The notes below the pieces were generated by a model that was not told the origin of the DNA, made no database searches, and saw only the letters and a program-made list of their open reading frames with translations. A stretch of DNA of 31,429 nucleotides from Acidimicrobiaceae bacterium (lineage in GTDB: Bacteria > Actinomycetota > Acidimicrobiia > Acidimicrobiales > UBA8190): assembly GCA_003453695.1 (NCBI GenBank), contig DMNK01000052.1, forward strand, positions 6,225 to 37,653. The letters run 5' to 3'. This document shows, piece after piece, positions 1 through 8,360 of this stretch (position 1 is its first letter; every line of letters starts with the position of its first letter). The translations under genes and the position numbers were made by a program.

Positions 1-544
1 AGCCCAGGCCCACGCCCGCCGGTGCCGTCGCTTCGAGCGAGTTCTCGCCCGACACGCCGGAGATGCTCGTGGCCACGACGTGGACGAACCAGAAGTCCCC
101 GAGGGGCACGTCGAAGACGAAGGTGTCGGCCGAGGGGTTGGAGACGGGGAAGACCTGGCTGTCACCGGTTCCGGTGACCAGAACCCCGTTGGGCGTGCAG
201 ACATTGGCGGGATCGTCCAGGTAGGCGTTCATGTCGCTGGGCCCGATGCACAGCCATGGGCCCTGGCTGATGGTGGCCAGCCCGCTCAGGGTGATGGTCA
301 GCTGCTGGGCGGCGGCGTCGTAGGCGTAGGTGAGGGTGCCGCCGGCATGGAACGTGCCGTTGGGTGTGTACAAGGTGCAGGTGCCGGAGGTGCTGGTGCT
401 GGTGGGCGTGCAGTCCGCCGGGTCTGCTCCCGCCGAGCCGGCGAAGGTCAGTGAGCTCAGCACCGAACCGGCAAGCGCCAGAGCGCCAAGGGCGGTCAGT
501 AGCCGGCCGGTGAATGCGCGCGTACCATGACGCACTTCGTGCAT
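1..544 (-). CDS. Secreted protein of unknown function, 3' end cut by window edge
   Basis: An open minus-strand frame runs from an ATG at 544 off the left edge (181 codons visible). The product opens MHEVRHGTRAFTGRLL, then a hydrophobic stretch (about residues 15-36) ending at AGSAGA, so it looks like a Sec signal peptide cleaved before DPADC. The mature part is rich in Thr, Ser, Gly and small residues and has Cys in pairs (TSGTC, WLCIGP, NVCTPNG), as in exported beta-sandwich proteins held by disulfides. A G-run (GGGGGG) lies about 6 bases before the ATG and can act as ribosome binding site; a GTG three codons later is an alternative start. I do not recognise the family. The overlapping frame at 162-620 is Arg/His-rich nonsense and was not chosen. 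Confidence 0.75.
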   Translation of the reverse strand, partial: MHEVRHGTRAFTGRLLTALGALALAGSVLSSLTFAGSAGADPADCTPTSTSTSGTCTLYTPNGTFHAGGTLTYAYDAAAQQLTITLSGLATISQGPWLCIGPSDMNAYLDDPANVCTPNGVLVTGTGDSQVFPVSNPSADTFVFDVPLGDFWFVHVVATSISGVSGENSLEATAPAGVGLG

Positions 545-610
545 CGGGTGCCCCCCCGAAACTTCGTCGTCCGGGCCGATCGCCGCCCCAACCACTGGGA
601 CAGGCCCGCC

Positions 611-626
611 GCGGACACACGTCCGC
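611..626 (-). terminator. Small hairpin downstream of the ABC exporter
   Basis: GCGGAC and GTCCGC form a perfect 6-bp stem around ACAC in the 130-bp gap between the end of the ABC exporter (674) and the start of the left-edge gene (544). No T-run follows on either strand, so termination is only a possibility. The rest of the gap should hold the promoter of the secreted protein, but I see no convincing -35/-10 pair. Confidence 0.25.
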
Positions 627-673
627 TTCCGTTGGTTCTACGTGTCGCCTATCAACGGAGGCTCAACGGCGCG

Positions 674-2656
674 TCAAGCCAAACCGGTTCCCGAAGTGGT
701 CACGCCGGCAGCGGTGGTGCCGCCGTTGGCGTCGGCCTGCTCGGCGAACTGGGTCCGGTACAGCTCGGAGTACAGGCCACCGGCGAACAGCAGCTCCTCG
801 TGCGTGCCGCGCTCGACGATGTGCCCGTTGTCCACCACCAGGATCACGTCGGCCTCGCGCACCGTCGACAGACGGTGGGCGATCACGAGCGACGTGCGTC
901 CGGCCAGCGCTGTGCGCAGCGCCTCTTGCACGGCGAGCTCGGACTCGGAGTCGAGGTGGGCGGTGGCCTCGTCGAGCACCACCACGTCGGGCGCCTTCAA
1001 GAGCAGCCGGGCGATGGCGATGCGCTGCTTCTCGCCCCCCGACAGCCGGTAGCCACGGTCGCCGACCACGGTGTCGAGCCCGTCGGGCAGGCTCTGCACC
1101 AGCGGCAGGATGTGGGCGGCGCGCAGCGCGCCCAACAGCTCCTCTTCGGTGGCGTCGGGCTTGGCGTAGCGCAGGTTGTCCCGGATGGTCTCGTGGAACA
1201 GGTGGGCGTCCTGGGTGACGACGGCTACGGCGTCGTGGATGGAGTCCAAGGTGGCGTCGCGCACGTCGATGCCGTTCAGGCGTACCTCGCCGCCGCGCAC
1301 GTCGTAGAGACGGGGCACGAGATGGCTGATGGTGGTCTTGCCCGCTCCCGACGGCCCCACCAGCGCCACCAGCTGGCCCGGCTCGGCGCGGAAGGAGACG
1401 TCGAACAGCACCTGCTGGCTCGGGGCCTGGTCGAGAACCGCCACCGACTCGAGCGAGGCCAGTGAAACCTCCTCGGCTGTGGGGTAGCTGAAGTCGACGT
1501 GGTCGAACTCGACAGTGGCGGGGCCCCGCGGCACGGCCACAGCGTCGGGCTTCTCGTCGATCATGGGCGGAAGGTCGAGCACCTCGAACACCCGGTCGAA
1601 GGACACGAGCGCCGTCATCACGTCCACCTGCACGTTGGACAGCGCGGTGAGCGGGCCGTACAGGCGGTTCAGGTAGGCGACCATGGCCACCAGGGTGCCG
1701 ACGAAGGCCGGTCCCCGGTCCACGGCGAGGATGCCACCCCACCCGTACACGAGCGCCGTGGCCAGCGAGGCGGTCAAGAGCAGGGCCACCATGAACACCC
1801 GGGCGTACATGGCCGAGGTCACGCCGATGTCGCGCACGCGCCCGGCACGTCGGTCGAAGGTCGACGACTCGCGTCCGGCGTTGCCGAAGAGCTTGACCAG
1901 CAGCGCCCCGGCCACGTTGAAGCGCTCGGTCATGGTGGTGTTCATCTCGGCGTTGAGGGCGTAGGACTCACGGGTGAGCCCGGCCAGCCGCCGTCCCACC
2001 CAGCGGGCCGGCACCAGGAAGATGGGGAGCAGCGCCAACAGGGCCACGGTGATCGGCCATGACAGGTAGAACATGAAGCCCAGCGTCATCGCCACACCGA
2101 TGAAGTTCCCCACCACCGACGAGAAGGTGTCGGTGAACGCCTGCTGGGCACCGAGCACGTCGTTGTTGAGCCGCGTCACGAGGGCGCCTGTCTGGGTGCG
2201 GGTGAAGAAGGCGATCGGCATGCGCTGGAAGTGGGAGAAGACCTTGGAGCGCATGTCGAAGATGAGGCCCTCGCCCACGTTCGCCGACACGTATCGCTGC
2301 CATAGCGACAGCCCGGCGTCCACCACGGCCAGGCCGGCCACCACGCCGGCCAGGGCGAAGATCAATCCCTTGTCGTGGTGCAGGATGCCGTCGTTGATGA
2401 TGGCCCGGTAGATGAGCGGGTTGACGGCGCTTATGAGGGCGTCGGCCACGATGAGCACCAAGAAGACCGAGAGCATCTTCTTGTAGGGCGCTGCGAACTG
2501 CAGCACCCGCTTCACGATGCCGGGCGGCAGCTTCTCCTGGGTCACCGACTCGTCGCGCCGGAACGACCGCATGATCCCCCAGGCGGCGCCACCACCACCT
2601 CCGGCGCCCATACGCCCCATCCCCATGTGTCCCATCCCCATGGCCATGGACTTCAC
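674..2656 (-). CDS. ABC transporter, fused permease and ATPase (exporter type)
   Basis: A half-transporter of about 660 residues that would work as a dimer in the membrane, exporting a drug, lipid or peptide. The first ~330 residues hold the six-helix exporter domain (starting near [11 protein letters not shown]); the rest is the nucleotide-binding domain with Walker [10 protein letters not shown], signature LSGGEKQR, Walker B VVVLDEA and H-loop IAHRLS. The chosen GTG start at 2656 overlaps the MarR stop as GTGA, implying translational coupling; ATGs at 2647 or 2641 are alternatives. The N-terminus before the first helix is Met/Gly-rich ([14 protein letters not shown], then a Gly run). Co-transcription with a MarR regulator suggests inducible efflux. 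Substrate cannot be read from sequence. Confidence 0.93.
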   Translation of the reverse strand: MKSMAMGMGHMGMGRMGAGGGGGAAWGIMRSFRRDESVTQEKLPPGIVKRVLQFAAPYKKMLSVFLVLIVADALISAVNPLIYRAIINDGILHHDKGLIFALAGVVAGLAVVDAGLSLWQRYVSANVGEGLIFDMRSKVFSHFQRMPIAFFTRTQTGALVTRLNNDVLGAQQAFTDTFSSVVGNFIGVAMTLGFMFYLSWPITVALLALLPIFLVPARWVGRRLAGLTRESYALNAEMNTTMTERFNVAGALLVKLFGNAGRESSTFDRRAGRVRDIGVTSAMYARVFMVALLLTASLATALVYGWGGILAVDRGPAFVGTLVAMVAYLNRLYGPLTALSNVQVDVMTALVSFDRVFEVLDLPPMIDEKPDAVAVPRGPATVEFDHVDFSYPTAEEVSLASLESVAVLDQAPSQQVLFDVSFRAEPGQLVALVGPSGAGKTTISHLVPRLYDVRGGEVRLNGIDVRDATLDSIHDAVAVVTQDAHLFHETIRDNLRYAKPDATEEELLGALRAAHILPLVQSLPDGLDTVVGDRGYRLSGGEKQRIAIARLLLKAPDVVVLDEATAHLDSESELAVQEALRTALAGRTSLVIAHRLSTVREADVILVVDNGHIVERGTHEELLFAGGLYSELYRTQFAEQADANGGTTAAGVTTSGTGLA

Positions 2657-3177
2657 GCCCCTTCGTGACTGTGGTGGGCGACCGGCCCCGAGCACTCGCC
2701 GCACAGGCGGCCGAGAAGTGAGGCCAGCTCGGCGCGCCCGGCGCCGTCGAGGCCTCCGAAGACCGCTTCGGCGGTGGCCCGGCGCGCCTCGTCGAGGCGG
2801 GCCAGAAGGGCCCGGCCCTGGCGGGTGGGTTCCACCAGCACCGATCTCCGGTCGGCGGCGTCGGAGCGGCGCTGCACGAGGCCCGCTGTCGTGAGGTCGT
2901 CCACCATGGGGGTGACCGTGCGGGGCACCACGTCGAGGCGGGCCGCGATGTCGGCCATGCGGATGGGCCCGTCGGCGACGATGCGCAGCACCCGGGCCTG
3001 GGCCATGGTCAGTCCCAGCGGGGCCAGATGGGCCATGGACCCCCGCCGCAGGCGGCGGGCGGTCCGGCTCACGAGCTCGGCCAGGTCGAGGACGCCGCCG
3101 GCCGGGCGGGGCGCGCCCCCCTTGCTCGCCGGCGAAGGAGAAGAACCTGCGGTCGTGGACAGCGCTGATTGGCGCAC
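2653..3177 (-). CDS. MarR-family transcriptional regulator
   Basis: A 174-residue protein with the winged helix-turn-helix of Mar[20 protein letters not shown] as helix-turn-helix, then the wing [16 protein letters not shown] with the conserved D-x-R-S. MarR proteins are usually dimeric repressors released by small phenolic or drug-like ligands. The start is a GTG at 3177 with a very good Shine-Dalgarno (GGAGG, 4 bases upstream); the first ~28 residues are disordered, Ser/Gly/Pro-rich. It is first in a two-gene unit with the ABC exporter (GTGA overlap) and diverges from a second ABC exporter at 3267, so it probably controls both through the palindrome at 3202-3232. Confidence 0.93.
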   Translation of the reverse strand: MRQSALSTTAGSSPSPASKGGAPRPAGGVLDLAELVSRTARRLRRGSMAHLAPLGLTMAQARVLRIVADGPIRMADIAARLDVVPRTVTPMVDDLTTAGLVQRRSDAADRRSVLVEPTRQGRALLARLDEARRATAEAVFGGLDGAGRAELASLLGRLCGECSGPVAHHSHEGA

Positions 3178-3201
3178 GGAACCTCCAACCCCTTCCAGAT
3201 G

Positions 3202-3232
3202 CTGAGTATTCCTCCCTATGAGGATGCCTCAG
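3202..3232. promoter_or_regulatory. Inverted repeat, probable MarR operator
   Basis: CTGAGTATTCCTC and GAGGATGCCTCAG flank CCTAT; the 13-base arms match at 10 of 13 positions. The site sits in the 89-bp gap between the divergent MarR and DrrA-like genes, the usual place for a MarR-type operator that silences both promoters. Sequence and place are seen directly; the binding protein is inferred. Confidence 0.6.
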
Positions 3233-3254
3233 TTCCGGGCGGGGACGCCCCGTC

Positions 3255-3266
3255 TACGCTGGGCTC
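3255..3266 (+). promoter_or_regulatory. Possible -10 element for a leaderless exporter mRNA
   Basis: TACGCT (3255-3260) fits the actinobacterial TAnnnT -10 pattern and ends 6 bases before the GTG start at 3267, with no Shine-Dalgarno between, so the message could be leaderless. The -35 region would fall at about 3232-3237, touching the right end of the inverted repeat, so a bound repressor would block it. Confidence 0.35.
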
Positions 3267-4262
3267 GTGACCGTCGCCGACGCCGCGGTGCGTGAGGGGG
3301 GACCGCAGGCCGGGGCCCCGGCCGTCATCCACACCGAGGAACTGACCAAGGTCTACCCGGGCACCGACTTCGCCGCCGTCGACCACCTCAACCTCGACGT
3401 GCGGGCCGGCGAGATCTTCGGGCTCCTCGGGCCCAACGGCGCCGGCAAGACCACCACCGCCGGCATCCTCACCACCCGGGTGGTGCCCACGTCGGGCCGG
3501 GCCGTCGTGGGCGGCGTGGACGTGGCGGCCCACCCGGCGCTGGCCAAACAGCTGAGCGGGATCGTCTCGCAGCAGAACACCCTCGACCGCCAGCTCACGG
3601 TGTGGGAGAACCTCTACTTCCACGGCCGGTTGTTCGGCATGGGGGCGGCCCGTTCCAAGCAGGTCTCCGACGAGCTGCTCGAGCAGTTCCAGCTGGAGCG
3701 GTGGGCCAAGGCCTCGGTGTACGCCCTGTCGGGGGGGATGGCGCAGCGGCTCATGGTGGCCAGGGCCATCTTCCACGAGCCGGCCGTGCTCTTCCTGGAC
3801 GAGCCTACGGCCGGCCTCGACCCCCAGAGCCGCCTGGCCCTGTGGGAGACGCTCGGCCAGCTGCACGACCGGGGCCAGACCATCCTCCTCACCACGCACT
3901 ACATGGAAGAGGCCGACCGGCTCTGTGACCGCGTGGCCATCATGGACCACGGGAGGATCCTCGCTCTCGACACGCCGGCGGCCTTGAAGCGCGGCATCGA
4001 GGCCGACACCATCGTGACCGTGCGGGCCACCGGTGTCCCCGACGCCTTGGCCGCGCTGCTGGCCGACGAGGTGGAAGGCGTGACCCGCACACGCGTGAGT
4101 GAGGGGGCGGTTCAGCTCGACGTGAGCGGGAGCGAGCGCCTCGTGGCCAAGATCGTGCTCGTGGCCGAGAACCACGGCTTCGACATCGTCGACCTGTCCA
4201 TCTCGGAGCCCAGTCTGGAGACCGTGTTCATCACGTTGACGGGAAGAGAGCTGCGCGACTGA
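3267..4262 (+). CDS. ABC transporter ATPase, DrrA-like
   Basis: A 331-residue cytoplasmic ATPase energising the ABC-2 permease encoded next. Visible motifs: Walker A GPNGAGKT (55-62), Q-loop near IVSQQNTLDRQLT, signature LSGGM (154-158), Walker B VLFLDEP (174-180), H-loop LTTHYMEEA (His211). The C-terminal ~90 residues form the accessory domain typical of DrrA/daunorubicin-resistance ATPases, ending near LETVFITLTGREL. GTG start; no Shine-Dalgarno seen. The stop overlaps the permease start (ATGA). Family knowledge points to drug, antibiotic or lipid export; the substrate is unknown. Control by the neighbouring MarR protein is likely. Confidence 0.95.
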   Translation: MTVADAAVREGGPQAGAPAVIHTEELTKVYPGTDFAAVDHLNLDVRAGEIFGLLGPNGAGKTTTAGILTTRVVPTSGRAVVGGVDVAAHPALAKQLSGIVSQQNTLDRQLTVWENLYFHGRLFGMGAARSKQVSDELLEQFQLERWAKASVYALSGGMAQRLMVARAIFHEPAVLFLDEPTAGLDPQSRLALWETLGQLHDRGQTILLTTHYMEEADRLCDRVAIMDHGRILALDTPAALKRGIEADTIVTVRATGVPDALAALLADEVEGVTRTRVSEGAVQLDVSGSERLVAKIVLVAENHGFDIVDLSISEPSLETVFITLTGRELRD

Positions 4263-5155
4263 TGGCCGTCTCCGACATCGCCGCCCCTGTCGCCGTCGCG
4301 GACCCGCCCGCCGGCACCTTCCGGCTTCGCCCCGTGGTGGCGGCCAGCTACACCGCCCTCGGCGCGCTGTTGCTCCGGGACCTGGTGGTGCTGCTCAAGG
4401 ACGTCTGGGTCTTCGTGCTGCGCACGGTGATCCAACCGTTCCTCCTCTGCTTCGTGTTCCTCTACGTCTTCCCCAAGATCGGCCAGGGGGTCGGTGGCGG
4501 CGGGGGGCCGGGAGGCGAGTCGGCGTTCGCCACCATCCTCGTGCCGGGCGTGGTGGGCATCTCCATCATGTTCCAAGGGGTGCAGTCGATCGCCTTGAAC
4601 ATGGCCCAGGAGTTCGGCTTCACCCGCGAGATCGAGGACCGGGTGCAGGCACCGTGTCCCATCTGGCTGGTGGCCATGGCCAAGGTGGTCTCCGGTGCAG
4701 CCCAGGGCCTGCTGTCGGCGGCCCTCGTCCTGCCCATCGCCGCCGTGGTGCACGCGCCGGGAGTGCACGCCCATCTCAACTTGCACTGGGCGATCGTGCT
4801 CACGCTGGTCCCGCTGGCGTGCGTGGCCATGGCCGGACTGGGGCTCGTGCTGGGGACGAGCTTCGAGCCGCGCAACATCGGGCTCATGTTCGGATTCATC
4901 ATCCTGCCCATCACCTTCCTGGGCGGCACGTATTACGCCTGGACCCGGCTGGCGCCGGTGCAGATCGGCGGCTTCCACTGGTTGCAGACGCTGGTGCTGT
5001 TCAACCCGCTCATCTACGTGAACGAGGGGATGCGCGCCGCCTTCACGGGCTTCCCCCACATGCACCTGTACGTGGTCTATCCCGTGATCGCCGGGTTCGC
5101 CACGGTGTTCCTGGCCGTCGGCCTGCGGAACTTCCGTCGTCGGGTGCTCGCCTGA
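4262..5155 (+). CDS. ABC-2 type permease, DrrB-like
   Basis: A 297-residue integral membrane protein, partner of the preceding ATPase (ATGA overlap). After a ~35-residue cytoplasmic start come six hydrophobic segments, the first around VFVLRTVIQPFLLCFVF and the last around VIAGFATVFLAVGL. The stretch NMAQEFGFTREIEDRVQAP matches the coupling region of DrrB-type permeases, and ITFLGGTYYAW matches the conserved loop before the last helices. A Gly-rich loop (GGGGGPGG) follows the first helix pair. Two copies with two ATPases would form the exporter. The next gene starts 41 bases on and may be read from the same message, though its role is different. Confidence 0.95.
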   Translation: MAVSDIAAPVAVADPPAGTFRLRPVVAASYTALGALLLRDLVVLLKDVWVFVLRTVIQPFLLCFVFLYVFPKIGQGVGGGGGPGGESAFATILVPGVVGISIMFQGVQSIALNMAQEFGFTREIEDRVQAPCPIWLVAMAKVVSGAAQGLLSAALVLPIAAVVHAPGVHAHLNLHWAIVLTLVPLACVAMAGLGLVLGTSFEPRNIGLMFGFIILPITFLGGTYYAWTRLAPVQIGGFHWLQTLVLFNPLIYVNEGMRAAFTGFPHMHLYVVYPVIAGFATVFLAVGLRNFRRRVLA

Positions 5156-5196
5156 GCCGACGCCACGGCGGAGAGCCGGGAGGCGGCGCCGACGCG

Positions 5197-6876
5197 ATGG
5201 CGCAGACCGCGCCGGACGCAGCGCCGCAGACGGCGGCGGAGCTGGTGGCGGCCCGAGCCGACGACGACGGCGTGGGCCTGCGCTTCGACGACCGGTCCTG
5301 GACATGGCGCCAGATCGTGGCCGAGGCCGAGAGGCGAGCCCGGCTCCTGCAGTCGGCGGCAGGCGCCGAGGGGCCCTTCCACGTCGGGGTGCTCCTCGAG
5401 AACGTGCCCGAGTACCTCTTTCTTCTGTGCGGCGCCGCCCTGGCGGGCGCCACGGTGGTGGGCGTCAACCCCACCCGCCGGGGCCAGGAGCTGGCGCGCG
5501 ACATCCGCCACACCGACTGCCAGCTGGTCATCACCGACGGCGACCTGGCCCCGCTCCTCGACGGGCTCGACATCGGCGCCGACATCGTGGCTGTGGACGG
5601 GGCGAGCTACGCGGCTGCGCTTCAGGACTCAGAGGCGCTTCTTCTGTCCCCGGCACTCCGTCCCGCACCCGACGACCTGTTCCTCTTGCTGTTCACCTCG
5701 GGATCGACCGGGGCTCCCAAGGCCGTGCGCATGAGCCACCGGCGCTTCACGGGCATCGCGACGACGATGGCCGGCTCCCTCGGATTCGGTCCCGGCTCCG
5801 TGCTGTACTGCACGATGCCGATGTTCCACGGCAACGCCCTCCTCACCTGCGTGGGGCCGGGACTGGCCGGGGGAGCCACCTTGGTGCTGCGCCGGCGCTT
5901 TTCGGCCTCGGGCTTCCTCCCCGACGTGAGGCACTACGGCGCCACCTACTTCAACTACGTGGGGCGCGCCCTCGCCTACGTCCTGGCCACGCCCGAGCAA
6001 CCGGACGACGCCCACAACCCTCTGCGCTTCGCCATGGGCACCGACGCCTCGCCCGGTGACATCGCCGACTTCCGGCGCCGCTTCGGCTGCTACGTCGTGG
6101 AGGGCTACGGCCAGAGCGAAGGTGCCATCTCCATCTCGCCCGTCCCGGGGATGCCGGCCGGGGCCATGGGCCTGCCCGTCGGCGACGCCGACGTGGCGGT
6201 GGTGGGCGGGGACGGCACCGAGCTGCCCCGTGCCCGCTTCGACGACGAGGGCCGGCTGGCCAACCCCGACGAGGCCATCGGCGAGATCGTGAAGCGAGAC
6301 GGGCGGGGGGAATTCGAGGGCTACTACGCCAACCCCGAGGCCGAGGCCGAGCGCACCCGAGGCGGGTGGTACTGGTCGGGGGACCTCGGATACCGAGACG
6401 AAGCCGGCTACTTCTACTTCGCCGGGCGCACCAGCGACTGGCTGCGCGTCGACGGTGAGAACTTCGCCGCCGCACCGGTGGAGCGCTTGCTGGAACGCTT
6501 CGACCCGGTTCGGGTGGCGGTCGTGTACGCCGTGCCCGACCCGCGCACGGGCGACCAGGTCATGGCGACGCTCGAGCTGGACCGAGGGGCCGTCTTCGAC
6601 CCCGAAGCCTTCGTGGCGTTCCTGGAGCGCCAAGCGGACCTGGGGACGAAGTGGACGCCGCGCCTGGTGCGGGTGACGGGGCACGTGCCGGTGACGGCCA
6701 GCGGCAAAGTGGACAAACGCCCGCTGCGCGACGAACGTTGGCGGACCTCGGACCCCGTGTGGTGGTGGCCCGCCGGAGAGCGCCGGCGTCGCTACCGCCG
6801 CCTCGACCGACAAGATGTGGATCAGCTCGAACGGGCCTTCGACACACACGGACGATCGGAGTACCTGCGACGGTGA
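5197..6876 (+). CDS. Acyl-CoA synthetase (AMP-binding, FadD-type)
   Basis: A 559-residue adenylate-forming ligase that would activate a carboxylic acid to its CoA thioester with ATP. Core motifs in order: LLFTSGSTGAPK (164-175), YGQSEG (304-309), GGWYWSGDLG (389-398), GRTSDWLRVDGEN (410-422) and the C-terminal catalytic lysine in TASGKVDK (Lys504). Length and layout fit fatty or branched acyl-CoA ligases of the mycobacterial FadD group, resembling FadD17, though I cannot assign it. ATG at 5197 was chosen because upstream residues in this frame are a shadow of the permease gene; GGGAGG lies 13 bases upstream. The stop overlaps the next gene (GTGA), coupling it to the SDR. The product likely feeds the dehydrogenases downstream. 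Confidence 0.9.
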   Translation: MAQTAPDAAPQTAAELVAARADDDGVGLRFDDRSWTWRQIVAEAERRARLLQSAAGAEGPFHVGVLLENVPEYLFLLCGAALAGATVVGVNPTRRGQELARDIRHTDCQLVITDGDLAPLLDGLDIGADIVAVDGASYAAALQDSEALLLSPALRPAPDDLFLLLFTSGSTGAPKAVRMSHRRFTGIATTMAGSLGFGPGSVLYCTMPMFHGNALLTCVGPGLAGGATLVLRRRFSASGFLPDVRHYGATYFNYVGRALAYVLATPEQPDDAHNPLRFAMGTDASPGDIADFRRRFGCYVVEGYGQSEGAISISPVPGMPAGAMGLPVGDADVAVVGGDGTELPRARFDDEGRLANPDEAIGEIVKRDGRGEFEGYYANPEAEAERTRGGWYWSGDLGYRDEAGYFYFAGRTSDWLRVDGENFAAAPVERLLERFDPVRVAVVYAVPDPRTGDQVMATLELDRGAVFDPEAFVAFLERQADLGTKWTPRLVRVTGHVPVTASGKVDKRPLRDERWRTSDPVWWWPAGERRRRYRRLDRQDVDQLERAFDTHGRSEYLRR

Positions 6877-7724
6877 CGACCGACCTCTACGACATGCAGG
6901 GCAAGACGGTGCTCGTCACCGGCGCCAACTCGGGTATCGGGCGGGCCACGGCCCTCGACCTGGTACGACGGGGGGCCCGCGTGCACGTGGCCTGCCGCTC
7001 CGCGGAGCGCGCCGTTGACGTGGTGGCCGAGGCAGGGCAGCTCCCCGGCCCCGGGTCGGTGTCGCTGCTCCCCCTGGACCTCGCCGAGCTGGCCCGGGTG
7101 CGACAGAGCGCCAGACAGTTCCTCGACTCGGGAGAGCCCCTGCACGTGCTGATCAACAACGCCGGTGTCGCCGGCCAGCGGGGACAGACCGCCGACGGCT
7201 TCGAGCTCGCCTTCGGCGTCAACCACCTCGGCCACTTCCTGTTGACCACGCTCCTGCTCGATCGGCTCGTCGAAAGCGGGCCGGCTCGGGTGGTGACCGT
7301 GTCCAGCGTGGGTCACCGTCAGGCGCGCGGCGTGGATTTCGAGGCCGTGCGCCGCCCCACCCGGAGCTTCACCGGCTTGCCCGAGTACGCCGTGTCCAAG
7401 CTGTGCAACGTGCTGTTCACCCAGGAGCTGGCCCGCCGCCAGGAGGGGACGGGCGTCACCACCTACGCCCTGCATCCCGGCGCCATCGGCTCGAACATCT
7501 GGCGCCGGGTGCCGTGGCCGGTCGAGCCGGTCATGAAGCGCCTCATGCGCACCCCCCAAGAGGGAGCGGCCACGTCGCTGTACTGCGCCACCGCCCCCGA
7601 GCTCGCCGGGGTGTCGGGCCGCTACTACGACCACAGCCAGGAAAAGGCGCCCAACCCGGTCGCCACGCCCGAGCTGGGCGCCGAGCTGTGGGCCCGGAGC
7701 GACGAGTGGGTGGCGTCGGTCTGA
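6873..7724 (+). CDS. Short-chain dehydrogenase/reductase (retinol dehydrogenase-like)
   Basis: A 283-residue classical SDR with all active features: NAD(P) binding TGANSGIG (16-23), NNAG (95-98), catalytic Ser145 (VSSVG), Tyr172 and Lys176 (YAVSK). An arginine at CRSAER after the second strand suggests NADP(H) preference. The substrate-loop pattern and C-terminus resemble the retinol dehydrogenase/WW-domain oxidoreductase group, which act on lipid alcohols and ketones. GTG start overlaps the synthetase stop (GTGA); a longer reading to 6651 would lie inside the synthetase gene. It probably oxidises or reduces a hydroxy/keto group on the acid handled by this cluster. A strong terminator follows at 7848. 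Confidence 0.93.
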   Translation: MTTDLYDMQGKTVLVTGANSGIGRATALDLVRRGARVHVACRSAERAVDVVAEAGQLPGPGSVSLLPLDLAELARVRQSARQFLDSGEPLHVLINNAGVAGQRGQTADGFELAFGVNHLGHFLLTTLLLDRLVESGPARVVTVSSVGHRQARGVDFEAVRRPTRSFTGLPEYAVSKLCNVLFTQELARRQEGTGVTTYALHPGAIGSNIWRRVPWPVEPVMKRLMRTPQEGAATSLYCATAPELAGVSGRYYDHSQEKAPNPVATPELGAELWARSDEWVASV

Positions 7725-7827
7725 GGGGCAAGGGGCGCAAGGCGCGGCTCCGAGCGTCGTTTCACTAGTGGCCCACGGAGCGGCGGCACTCCGTACCCGG
7801 CTCCGGACCCGGCCACCCCCTGCGCCG

Positions 7828-7845
7828 GGCCCCGAAGCCGGGGCC
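7828..7845 (+). other. Stem-loop upstream of terminator
   Basis: GGCCCCG-AAGC-CGGGGCC gives a 7-bp perfect stem with a tetraloop, two bases before the strong terminator hairpin. It may protect the 3' end of the SDR message. The interval 7725-8044 (320 bp) otherwise holds no reading frame I believe, only very G/C-rich sequence and the likely promoter of the gene at 8045. Confidence 0.35.
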
Positions 7846-7847
7846 TT

Positions 7848-7884
7848 GAAGGCGCCCTCCCCCCCGAGGGCGCCTTCTCTCTTT
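7848..7884 (+). terminator. Rho-independent terminator after the synthetase-SDR pair
   Basis: GAAGGCGCCCTC (7848-7859) and GAGGGCGCCTTC (7866-7877) pair perfectly over 12 bp around a loop of six C; TCTCTTT follows at once. It lies 123 bases after the SDR stop and separates the first transcription unit from the gene at 8045. Confidence 0.85.
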
Positions 7885-8044
7885 GTGTGCCCTCCGTGTG
7901 CCGCATCGGAGCCCCTTTCGTGAGGCGCTCGGCGTCCCCCTGGCCGGCCCCGCCCCCGGCGGGCTGGGCCGGCGGGTGCTGTCCTATGGTCTGACCGCCG
8001 CCGTGAAACGAGACGGCGGCGCACGACACAGAGGAGGTGCGGTC

Positions 8045-8335
8045 ATGGGGCTCATGGACAAGGTGAAGGCCCAGGCCACGCAGATCGCCGACAAGGCCCA
8101 ACAGGCAGGCCAGGTGGGCCAGGCCAAGATCGCCGAGGTGCAGGCCAAGCGCAAGGCCGACGCCCTGCTCGAGGAGCTGGGCGGCATCGTCTACAGCGAG
8201 CGGGTCGGACGGCCCCTGCCCGACGGTGAGACCCGCGCCGCCGCCGTGGTGGCCCGTCTCCAGGCGTACGAAGCGGACCACGGGCCCATCACCGTGTCGG
8301 CGGCCGACCAGAGCGGGAGCGCGGGCCAGGCCTGA
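8045..8335 (+). CDS. Small helical (coiled-coil) protein, unknown function
   Basis: A 96-residue soluble protein, opening MGLMDKVKAQATQIADKAQQ. Residues 5-50 are an uninterrupted amphipathic helix rich in Ala, Lys, Gln and Glu (likely coiled coil); the second half (ADALLEELGGIVYSERVGR) looks like a short helical hairpin. Proteins of this build are common in actinobacteria and are uncharacterised. The start is firm: GAGGAGGT lies 5 bases before the ATG. It is the first gene after the terminator, 25 bases ahead of the acyl-CoA dehydrogenase, so it probably leads that operon. A tie to the enzymes is only positional. Confidence 0.85.
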   Translation: MGLMDKVKAQATQIADKAQQAGQVGQAKIAEVQAKRKADALLEELGGIVYSERVGRPLPDGETRAAAVVARLQAYEADHGPITVSAADQSGSAGQA

Positions 8336-8360
8336 GGGCGACAGGGCGGGAGGAGCCGGG

